From assembly GCA_000482145.1 (NCBI GenBank), contig AUXH01000522.1, positions 1-13,707 on the forward strand: 13,707 nucleotides of DNA, given 5' to 3'. The notes under the pieces were generated by a model. That model did not search any database and had not been told where the DNA came from. It worked only from the letters and a program-made list of their open reading frames with translations. Source of the DNA: Strigomonas culicis (taxonomy: Eukaryota > Euglenozoa > Kinetoplastea > Trypanosomatida > Trypanosomatidae). Made by a program: the position numbers and the translations under genes. Positions 7,794 through 13,707 of the stretch are shown here, in pieces; within the stretch, counting starts at the first letter, position 1; every line of letters begins with the position of its first letter.

Positions 7794-8198
7794 ATGCCGA
7801 GTACGGTAGCGGCCTCTAGTCCAGCGGCGCCAGCGCGTGCCGCCCATGGTGGCGGCGGTGCTGCGGGCGGCCTGCCCGGTGGTCTGCCGGGCGGCCTTCC
7901 GACAGATCTCCTCAAGTACCTTCCTAAGATCCTTGCCGTCGCCAGTGAGGCCCCGGGCGTCCTCTTCGGCTTTGTGGCCACACTGCTGTACATGCTGCTC
8001 TTTGTGGGGCCGACGGGGTTCCGCCTCTACATCGCTCCGGTGTGCGGTTTTCACGTGATCGTGTTCTGTGTGGTGCGGGAGGTGCTTCCTCTCCTCGTGG
8101 AGGCGAAAGGCCGGTGGATGCTGGCCCGGCGGCATGCGGCACAGCGCAAGAACTTTATCAATGAGATTGGCATGCAGTATCATAACAAGCTGGACTAA
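7794..8198 (+). CDS. Small two-span membrane protein, unknown function
   Basis: A 134-residue protein. The N-terminal third is Ala/Gly/Pro-rich, with a short repeat GGLPGGLPGGLP at 25-36. Two hydrophobic segments follow: about 55-72 (GVLFGFVATLLYMLLFVG) and about 76-102 (FRLYIAPVCGFHVIVFCVV and on to LPLLV). The C-terminus is basic and hydrophilic (about 103-134, with RWMLARRHAAQRK and ending in MQYHNKLD). The pattern suggests a helical hairpin in a membrane with both ends on the same side. I see no signal peptide and do not recognise the family. Its size would fit a subunit of an organellar membrane complex, but that is only a guess. The start is the first ATG after the acceptor, and G/C-rich third positions support this frame over the overlapping ones. 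Confidence 0.78.
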   Translation: MPSTVAASSPAAPARAAHGGGGAAGGLPGGLPGGLPTDLLKYLPKILAVASEAPGVLFGFVATLLYMLLFVGPTGFRLYIAPVCGFHVIVFCVVREVLPLLVEAKGRWMLARRHAAQRKNFINEIGMQYHNKLD

Positions 8199-8473
8199 GA
8201 TGACCAGCACACAATAACAACCACAACCAAAGAAGAAAAAAAAAGGAGTAATTGCCTTCAAAGGAAATGAGAAGAGTAATAATACTATCATGCGCTCGTC
8301 GCTCGTCAGTATGTCGGATCGTATTATTGACAGATTTGTCTGAATCATCATATACGTTTATCTCCCCCTCCCCCCTCTCTTTCTTTTTATATCTGCCTCT
8401 TCCTCTTCTCATGGAGTTACACGTTTGCACTGTTTTTTTTTTTCTTCGTTGGCTGCTATACACTTCAAAACAG
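8199..8473 (+). promoter_or_regulatory. Spacer and trans-splice acceptor for p67
   Basis: 3' UTR with an A-rich start, a CT-rich tract at about 8360-8412, then T12 at 8432-8443. The likely acceptor is CAG with AG at 8472-8473. The remaining leader to 8493 is 19 bases long and free of ATG. Confidence 0.6.
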
Positions 8474-8492
8474 CTTCTTTCCATCCACATCT

Positions 8493-10763
8493 ATGCCTTC
8501 CAACATGCCACGTGTTGTCCCCGGCGTCCTCCGTGTGCTGCTTCTGCTGCTACTCGCGCTCGCGCCGGCCTCTCTGGCCCTGCGGACGGCGCCGAGCAAG
8601 ACGGCAGCAAACGTCTCGAACGCGACGTGCGCCTTCCAGTACTACGCGCTCTACGAGACGGTCGAGGCGTACCCGGTTGAAACGGTGACCGTGCGCTACA
8701 ATACGGCAAGTGAAACGATCGGCATCGGCTTCGACGAGGACTTCGGCCCGGTGGTCGCGACGGCAGAGCAGCGCGCGATGCAGTACCAAAACGGGTGGGA
8801 TCAAGTCCTTGTGCGGCTTGAGCCCACTTTCTACACGGACAAGGTGGAGGGCGCCCCGGCGTGGCTCGACATTGCCTACCGAGCTGCTGGCGTCGCGGAG
8901 GGCTACTTGACCTTCGACAAGATGCAGGCACACCTAACCAACACGTGGGACGGCCCGCAAGGACTCCGCCACCTCGCCGCATTGCCCGCGGTGCAGGACT
9001 GGGTGGCGGCGCAGATGGGCTTCCTCGCCGAGCTCGCAGCGGACCCCGCCAGCGGGGCCTACGGCAGGCAGCTCCGCCGCCTGCTGAGCCTGCTGGATGG
9101 CATCGCGAGTGGCTACAACGTGCATCAGGACGTCGAGTGCGCACTGCCAGCGGGCGACCGTAGTCAGATCTCTGCCGTGCACGTTGCGGTCGCCGACGGC
9201 CTGCGCGCGAGCAGCAGCGGCGGCGGCGGCGGTAGCGACGCGGACACGTGGTCCCTGAACCGCACAACGCTCTTCCTGCTGAACGCGCAGGCCGAGGTGG
9301 GTGACATCGTCAAGGCGGTTCATCTACAGGGCAAAGTCGCGCCGCGCCACGGCGGTCGGACCGCCGCCGAGGCGCTGCGCAGCCTCGCGAGGCGGTTCCC
9401 CCACTACCTGGCGGACCTGCATTGCTCCGCCTTGGTGAAGGTGGTGCCCGACGAGGACCTTTTTGTCGCGCACGTCACCTGGAACAGCTTCGAGAGCATG
9501 ACGCGGCAGCACAAGACCTACGTGCTGGAGCGCACCGACCTGGAGCAGGGTGAGCAGCCCGGCGAGGCGGCGCGCAAGTCCATCACCATGAGTGGCTACC
9601 CCGGCCTCATCAGCAGCATCGATGACTGGTACCAGACGCACCGGCGCCTCGTGGTAACGGAGACCACCATTGGCGTGTACAACCAAAGTCTCTTCGAGGA
9701 GCACCTGCGGCCCCGCACCGTCCCCACATTCCTGCGCGTGCTGCTCGCCAACTACCTCTCCTCCGACCTCCCGTCCGACTGGTTCGACCTCTTCGGCCGC
9801 CACAACAGCGGCACCTACAACAACCAGTGGATGGTGGTGCGCATGGCCGCGCGCCCCAACGCCGCGCTGCCGCCGAACACCTTCTGGGTGGGCGAGCAGC
9901 TCCCGGCCGCGGCGCCGCCGGCGGCTCCCGGCAGTGTGTACAGCAACGTCTCGTACGGCCTCACCGCCGCGGACCTCAGCACGCACCTCAGCGCGACGGG
10001 GTACTGGGCGAGCTACAACCTGCCCTTCTTCCGCGACGTGGACGAGCGCTCCGGCACGGCCGCGCACCGGGCGGAGGTGGGCACACTCTGCAGCTACAAC
10101 GAGACGCCCCGCGCCCGCATTTTCGCGCGGGAGCAGCTGCGCGTGCGCACCCTCGGCGACGTGATGCAGCTCATGCGCTCGAATGACTACCGCGAGGACC
10201 CGCTGTCGCTGATCCCGAACTGCAGCGGCACAGCGACCGGCGTGTGCGACCCGCCCCGCAGCGCGTTCCTCGCCGTGGCGGCGCGCGGCGACCTCAACCC
10301 GCCTGGCGGCGCGGAACGCTATGGGCCGTCCTACCCCAGCCTCGGCCACCGCAACCACGGCGCCACCGACGCGAAGATCACCTCGTGGCGGAGCATGACG
10401 GCCGCCGACGACGCGGCGGCCGGCGCCGGCACCGTGTACGTGAGCTACATGGTGAACGGCCCCACCACCGCCGGCGGCCGCCTCCCGCGCTTCCGCTGGC
10501 GCAAGGGCCTCTTCACGTCGATGCCGCCCGTGTGGGGTCTGCCCACCTACCAGCGCGACGTGTACGTCCGCCTGACGGCGCCGGGGCCGGACGACCGCGG
10601 CAGCGGCGCCGCGCGGCCCGCCGCAGGCTACGTCGTGGCGGCGGTGTGCGCGCTCGTGCTGGTGGCGGCGGTCGTGTACGTGGCGGCGAAGGCGCGGCAG
10701 GCGCAGCAGTACGCCGTGCCGCGCGGCCAGCCGGCGGCGGAGGCCGCCCCGCTGCTCGCCTAG
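8493..10763 (+). CDS. p67: p67-like lysosomal membrane glycoprotein (phospholipase B-like)
   Basis: A 756-residue type I membrane glycoprotein of the phospholipase-B-like/lamina-ancestor family (Ntn-hydrolase fold), matching the organisation of the trypanosome lysosomal protein p67. The signal peptide is at about 1-29 (VLRVLLLLLLALAPASLAL core). The probable nucleophile is C311 in LHCSALVK, which aligns with the Cys exposed by self-cleavage in mammalian PLBD proteins. HVTWNSFESM (327-336) and the hallmark FGRHNSGTYNNQWMVV (434-449) follow. Seven N-glycosylation sequons are visible (N40, N43, N256, N397, N485, N536, N576). A single membrane span lies at about 711-732, with a 24-residue tail containing the acidic dileucine E750-AAP-L754-L755. 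The low-complexity loop at 240-250 (SSSGGGGGS) may separate the two chains. The lumen of the lysosome/endosome is the expected site. Lipase or amidase activity is unproven for p67-type proteins. An ATG at 8505 is a possible alternative start. Confidence 0.92.
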   Translation: MPSNMPRVVPGVLRVLLLLLLALAPASLALRTAPSKTAANVSNATCAFQYYALYETVEAYPVETVTVRYNTASETIGIGFDEDFGPVVATAEQRAMQYQNGWDQVLVRLEPTFYTDKVEGAPAWLDIAYRAAGVAEGYLTFDKMQAHLTNTWDGPQGLRHLAALPAVQDWVAAQMGFLAELAADPASGAYGRQLRRLLSLLDGIASGYNVHQDVECALPAGDRSQISAVHVAVADGLRASSSGGGGGSDADTWSLNRTTLFLLNAQAEVGDIVKAVHLQGKVAPRHGGRTAAEALRSLARRFPHYLADLHCSALVKVVPDEDLFVAHVTWNSFESMTRQHKTYVLERTDLEQGEQPGEAARKSITMSGYPGLISSIDDWYQTHRRLVVTETTIGVYNQSLFEEHLRPRTVPTFLRVLLANYLSSDLPSDWFDLFGRHNSGTYNNQWMVVRMAARPNAALPPNTFWVGEQLPAAAPPAAPGSVYSNVSYGLTAADLSTHLSATGYWASYNLPFFRDVDERSGTAAHRAEVGTLCSYNETPRARIFAREQLRVRTLGDVMQLMRSNDYREDPLSLIPNCSGTATGVCDPPRSAFLAVAARGDLNPPGGAERYGPSYPSLGHRNHGATDAKITSWRSMTAADDAAAGAGTVYVSYMVNGPTTAGGRLPRFRWRKGLFTSMPPVWGLPTYQRDVYVRLTAPGPDDRGSGAARPAAGYVVAAVCALVLVAAVVYVAAKARQAQQYAVPRGQPAAEAAPLLA

Positions 10764-11119
10764 TGCCGACCGCTTCATTCAATAGAGTCCGCCTTTTGTT
10801 CAAAACGTGGAGAGCGCAGCATACGGCAGGAGCCGCGGATGAGAATGGTAGACCATACTTCCTGCTTCGCCTTGTTCTCTCACCTTGCTTGTTCTATTCT
10901 CTTTCTCTTTTTTTAGCAGTCTATCGACAGTAAAACGGGGAATCATACAAGTGTAACTGAGTAGTTTATAATCCTGCAAGTGTAACTACGGTTGGCACAG
11001 ACACTCGAAATGGTGCGTATTGCACTTTCTTTCTCTCTCACACATTTTTTTTCTCGTTTCACTTTGATAGAACAGATAAAAGACAATAAAGGCAAAAGAA
11101 AAAAAAAGGAGGTGGTAGA
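10764..11119 (+). other. Spacer between p67 and the 11120 gene
   Basis: 356 bases. A strong acceptor-like tract at about 10867-10919 ends in TTTTAGCAG, far upstream of the next ATG. A second acceptor lies at 11024-11070. Between them an ATG at 11010 opens a 37-codon upstream frame that ends at TGA 11121-11123, overlapping the next gene's start. Confidence 0.55.
11024..11070 (+). promoter_or_regulatory. Trans-splice acceptor for the 11120 gene
   Basis: A CT-rich tract with a T8 run ends at GATAG (AG 11069-11070), leaving a purine-rich, ATG-free leader of 49 bases before 11120. Confidence 0.6.
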
Positions 11120-11683
11120 ATGAGCTACTATACAGTCGACGGGCTGCGCGTCAGTGCACAGAAGGAGGGCCATGACAGCGCTGCGGATCTGCTCGATAAA
11201 GACGGGCAGCAGCTCGTCCTCTTGTTTCGCCTCTTTGTGCAGCTGCGCGGCCTGGCCATCCGCGGGGAGGGCAACCGCGCCGCTGACACGAGTGCGGGTG
11301 CGCCTAGCCCTCATGGTGGCATGCCGTGGCCCCCCGCTGTGGCGGCGGCGCGGGGCGGTGGAGCGGACACTGCCGCCGATGGCGCGACTCATAGCACTAG
11401 TAATAGCCCTAACGACACCGATAGCTTTCTTGGCTCCGACGATTGGCTGCTCCAGCACGTGCTGGCAGCCTCCCCCTCGCCCCCTTCCCCGGACGCCAAT
11501 GCGCACCACCGTCGCCGCGCCGGGCCGCGTGGGGCGGAGGCGGCGCCGCCGGCCGTGACGCGCCACGCGCAGGCCACGCTGTGTGTGGAGACGACGAGGC
11601 ACCGCTACACGTGCGAGCCGGTGGAGGTGTGCTTCAGCGGCGTCACCACCTTTTTGTTTTTTGTGCAAATGTCTGCGTTGTGA
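11120..11683 (+). CDS. Small protein of unknown function
   Basis: A 187-residue protein that I do not recognise. Residues 1-50 look folded and partly helical, with DLLDKDGQQLVLLFRLFVQLRGLAIR at about 23-48 (seen in two halves around L35). Residues 50-145 are low-complexity (Ala/Gly/Ser/Pro) with one ordered patch, DSFLGSDDWLLQHVL (101-115). The end (about 146-187) has alternating beta-like residues with three Cys (C155, C165, C171) and a hydrophobic FLFFVQM close to the stop. No signal peptide is visible. Third codon positions are G/C-rich, though less strongly than in the large genes, and a good acceptor lies 49 bases upstream. These two facts support it as a gene. An overlapping frame from GTG 11154 lacks an ATG start and reads as a shadow. 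Confidence 0.7.
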   Translation: MSYYTVDGLRVSAQKEGHDSAADLLDKDGQQLVLLFRLFVQLRGLAIRGEGNRAADTSAGAPSPHGGMPWPPAVAAARGGGADTAADGATHSTSNSPNDTDSFLGSDDWLLQHVLAASPSPPSPDANAHHRRRAGPRGAEAAPPAVTRHAQATLCVETTRHRYTCEPVEVCFSGVTTFLFFVQMSAL

Positions 11684-11986
11684 GACCATCCTATATACAC
11701 TATTCAAGAAGGAAAGGAAAAAAAAAGGACAGTTATGACAGTGGGTGTCTGTGTAGCTAGATGTGTGTGTTTTCCTGTGTATTCCTGTTCTCGTATATGT
11801 GAAACTGCGGTCTAAACTCTCTCTCTCTCTTTCTTTCTCTACTATAATTGCTTGCTTTCGTTGGGGTAGTTCGACTTTTAGTTTTTAACATAACGAAAGT
11901 AAAAGATAAACTAGATAATTATTTCATAACATTTAGTATTTAATTGCTTTTTGTTTTTCTTTTACTTTTCCAGTTGTTGTTTTTTC

Positions 11987-12001
11987 AAAAAAAAAAAAAA
12001 A
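11987..12001. repeat. A15 homopolymer
   Basis: Fifteen A preceded by T6C, so it can pair weakly with the adjacent T run. It lies inside the AT-rich spacer just after an acceptor-like CAG at 11971-11973. Confidence 0.9.
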
Positions 12002-12660
12002 CAGGCTAAAAAAACGTGGTAGGAATAAGAAGATAATTTTTTATTTGTTGTTTTGCTTCTTCTCCCCACAGTGTCCGTTGCATCTGTTGTGAACAGTCTT
12101 TTTTTGTAAACGTTTGACTTTCGTTAAAATATACTTTTTTTTATTCAAAGCAACTAAGGCAAAAGAAGACTAGTTTTCTTTTTTTGTTTGTTTTTGTAAG
12201 ACACACATAATTAGTCTGCGTGTTTTTGTTTTAGCTTTTGCTTTTAATATATTTTGTTGTTTGGATTCACCTTATTCATTATTATTTTTTTTTCCTTCCG
12301 TGTGTTGTGTTTACACAGGGTACTTCGGGGCAAAATAAATATCTTGGTGAGTCGATAAAGCACAAAAGAAGGAGAAAAAGAGGGAAAAAAAAACAAAAGC
12401 AACGTACTGTGCTTTTTTTTTCTTTTGCTTGCTTGTTAAATTTTTTTGTTGTTGTTTTCCTTGGCTTCTTGATATTCCCCTTTTTTCAGAATAATAACGA
12501 AGACCAAAAGAACAAAGAGAAAAAGAGAAGGAGAAGAAAGGAATAAAAGAGAAAGAAGAAAAATATAGAAAGCTATTAACCGTACCAAACAGCTATAAAG
12601 TGCATAACAGTTGTACATTAACCCATATTGCAATATATTTTTCTCTTTTCTTTTCACTAA

Positions 12661-12682
12661 TATATATATATATATATATATA
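12661..12682. repeat. (TA)11 microsatellite
   Basis: Eleven TA dinucleotides within the AT-rich spacer. Probably length-variable; no other function visible. Confidence 0.92.
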
Positions 12683-12950
12683 CATATACCACTTCTTCTG
12701 TACTCTTGTTTGTGTTTGCGTTTTTTTTTTTCTACATTTCATTTGTTAATAATTATTACTTTGGGTTTTCATTACGAGCCATTCGTTCTACTTATAAAAC
12801 GAAAAGGAAAAAAGAAAGCAAGTATAACTAGGTGAACCGTTAATAACTTTCACATAATCATTTCTAATAACTAAAAAAAAAAGATACTAAGCAAAATACA
12901 TCCGATAGTAAAAAAGGAACCATAGAGAAGAAAAAAAAGAAAAAGAAGAG

Positions 12951-12975
12951 TCTCTCTCTCTCTCTCTCTGCTCAG
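12951..12975 (+). promoter_or_regulatory. Trans-splice acceptor for the repeat-protein gene
   Basis: A pure CT microsatellite (12951-12969) is followed by GCTCAG with AG at 12974-12975. The leader to 13052 would be 76 bases and contains no ATG. Confidence 0.65.
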
Positions 12976-13051
12976 AACAAAAAAAAAGACTAGAATTAAT
13001 CCTTACACATAAAGAGTCACAGCAGAGCACTCTTCCAACACCTGAAGCGCG

Positions 13052-13645
13052 ATGGACCAAAAAGCGGCCCCGCGCAACGGCAGTGAGGACGCCGGCCGCG
13101 ACTCGACCAGTGAGAGCACGCCTCGCACCGGCACGGAGGTCTCCGCCGGCCAGACACCGCGCGGCGTCGCGGGGGCGCCCCCCACCGTCAGCGCGGCACA
13201 CGTCGCCGGGGGGCCCTCGGAGAGCCACGGCACCCCGGTCCCCCGCCCGCCCGCCGCCACCTACGCGACACGTCCGCTCAGCCTTGACAGCGACGGCTCA
13301 CAGCCGTTCGAGGAGGATGATGAGTCCGAGGATGAGCCGCTCGATTCGGCGGTCGGAGACCGGACGGACCGCCACAAGGTAGGTCAGAACACGGGCGATA
13401 AGTACGTGAACAATGAGGCGGAAAAAGAAGACGAGGACGAAGAAGAGGAACAGGAAGAGCTATTGAACCCTACCACTGGCGGAGCCCCCCGCCGTGCCGT
13501 CGGTGCCACATCATCCAGTGGTGCCGTAGCGCACAGCGGCGAAGCGGCAGAGGACGAAAAAGAGGAGGATGAAGGGTCCATGAACCCTACTACTGGCGGA
13601 GCCCCCGCCGTGCCGTCGGTGCCACATCATCCAGTGGTGCCGTAG
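13052..13645 (+). CDS. Acidic tandem-repeat protein, frame broken in repeat 2
   Basis: The visible frame encodes 197 residues. Residues 1-75 are a polar, disordered Ser/Thr/Pro/Gly-rich segment without a signal peptide. Acidic clusters follow (FEEDDESEDEPLD at about 86-98 and a longer Glu/Asp run at about 124-136). Residue 138 begins a 39-residue repeat: NPTTGGAPRRAVGATSSSG, then AVAHSGEAAEDEKEEDEGS. The second copy starts at M177 but is read correctly only to GGAP. A C-run of five instead of six bases (13602-13606 against 13485-13490) then shifts the frame and gives an unrelated tail ending at TAG 13643-13645. Because DNA repeats continue to the window edge with the same sequence, the real gene probably extends further. 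The visible stop may come from an indel (sequencing, assembly or genuine). I do not recognise the family. A repetitive antigen-like or scaffold protein is possible. Confidence 0.65.
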   Translation: MDQKAAPRNGSEDAGRDSTSESTPRTGTEVSAGQTPRGVAGAPPTVSAAHVAGGPSESHGTPVPRPPAATYATRPLSLDSDGSQPFEEDDESEDEPLDSAVGDRTDRHKVGQNTGDKYVNNEAEKEDEDEEEEQEELLNPTTGGAPRRAVGATSSSGAVAHSGEAAEDEKEEDEGSMNPTTGGAPAVPSVPHHPVVP

Positions 13646-13707
13646 CGCACAGCGGCGAAGCGGCAGAGGACGAAAAAGAGGAGGATGAAGGGTCCATGAA
13701 CCCTACC
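13463..13707 (+). repeat. 117-bp tandem repeat array, running off the window
   Basis: Unit 1 is 13463-13579 (117 bases, 39 codons), unit 2 is 13580-13695 (116 bases), and unit 3 begins at 13696 and is cut by the window edge. Units 1 and 2 differ only at the first base (TTG/ATG), one C/T at the fourth codon (ACC/ACT), and the C6/C5 run. The near identity indicates recent duplication or homogenisation. Confidence 0.93.

Larger units (their letters stand above)
11684..13051 (+). other. 1.37-kb AT-rich spacer, ATG-free on the + strand from 11801
   Basis: By far the longest gene-less stretch in the window. It is very AT-rich, with many T, A and GTT/CT runs, an A15 run at 11987-12001 and (TA)11 at 12661-12682. 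Acceptor-like pyrimidine tracts plus AG end at about 11973, 12071, 12234, 12318, 12489 and 12975. The last ATG on the + strand is at 11798-11800, and none follows until the start at 13052. CAT on the + strand (ATG on the other strand) occurs 19 times in the same interval by hand count. The longest open frames start at TTG and encode Lys/Phe-rich low-complexity sequence, so I do not call them genes. The left part should hold the 3' UTR of the 11120 gene. The rest behaves like a 5' leader. Confidence 0.7.

Noticed and set aside
7625..7819. 64-codon frame across the spacer before the small membrane-protein gene
   Set aside because: It crosses the C14 run and the acceptor, starts without ATG, and reads through the start of the supported gene in another frame.
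9324..10778. 484-codon frame antisense to p67
   Set aside because: Same shadow pattern; the sense strand has unmistakable PLB-like motifs.
11106..11112. AAGGAGG seven bases before the ATG at 11120, a perfect bacterial ribosome-binding site
   Set aside because: The window is eukaryotic with spliced-leader signals. The motif lies in a purine-rich leader, where such a match is easily fortuitous.
12238..12835. Open frames inside the AT-rich spacer
   Set aside because: They begin at TTG, have no ATG, and encode Lys- or Phe-rich low-complexity sequence from A and T runs.
11684..13051. tRNA, rRNA, snoRNA or CRISPR-like element in the long spacer
   Set aside because: By eye I found no cloverleaf, A/B box pair, regular spaced repeat or other RNA gene signature. 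Only simple repeats are present.

Overview
The window looks like a piece of a trypanosomatid (kinetoplastid) nuclear genome, probably Leishmaniinae or a close relative. All nine recognisable genes lie head to tail on the + strand. They are intronless, very GC-rich in the coding part (especially third codon positions), and separated by short AT-rich spacers. Almost every spacer ends in a polypyrimidine tract plus AG shortly before an ATG, which is the layout expected for polycistronic transcription with spliced-leader trans-splicing. Three genes (UBA5, ERV1, p67) read as trypanosomatid versions of known families.

Layout. 1-446: C-terminal end of an unrecognised low-complexity protein. 747-1901: UBA5, the E1 of the UFM1 pathway, with a complete set of motifs. 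2220-3041: ERV1/ALR-type sulfhydryl oxidase of the mitochondrial intermembrane space, with a kinetoplastid-style C-terminal extension ending in a CX3C pair. 3359-4990: a divergent WD40/beta-propeller-like protein. 5334-7313: a pentatricopeptide-repeat protein, probably mitochondrial. 7794-8198: a small protein with two putative membrane segments. 8493-10763: the p67-like lysosomal membrane glycoprotein of the phospholipase-B-like family, with signal peptide, Ntn-type Cys, C-terminal membrane anchor and acidic dileucine tail. 11120-11683: a small unrecognised protein. 13052 to the window end: an acidic, disordered protein with 39-residue tandem repeats. A one-base difference in a C-run breaks its frame in the second repeat.

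The genes do not form one pathway, as is normal for trypanosomatid polycistrons. At most, ERV1 and the PPR protein share a probable mitochondrial location. Control is expected mainly after transcription, through spacers and UTRs.

The most unusual signal is the 1.37-kb AT-rich spacer at 11684-13051. From 11801 to 13051 the + strand has no ATG at all, whereas the reverse-strand equivalent (CAT on the + strand) occurs 19 times by hand count. It also holds several strong splice-acceptor-like sites. This strand-specific absence suggests the region is kept free of upstream start codons, as a very long or variably spliced 5' leader of the repeat-protein gene.
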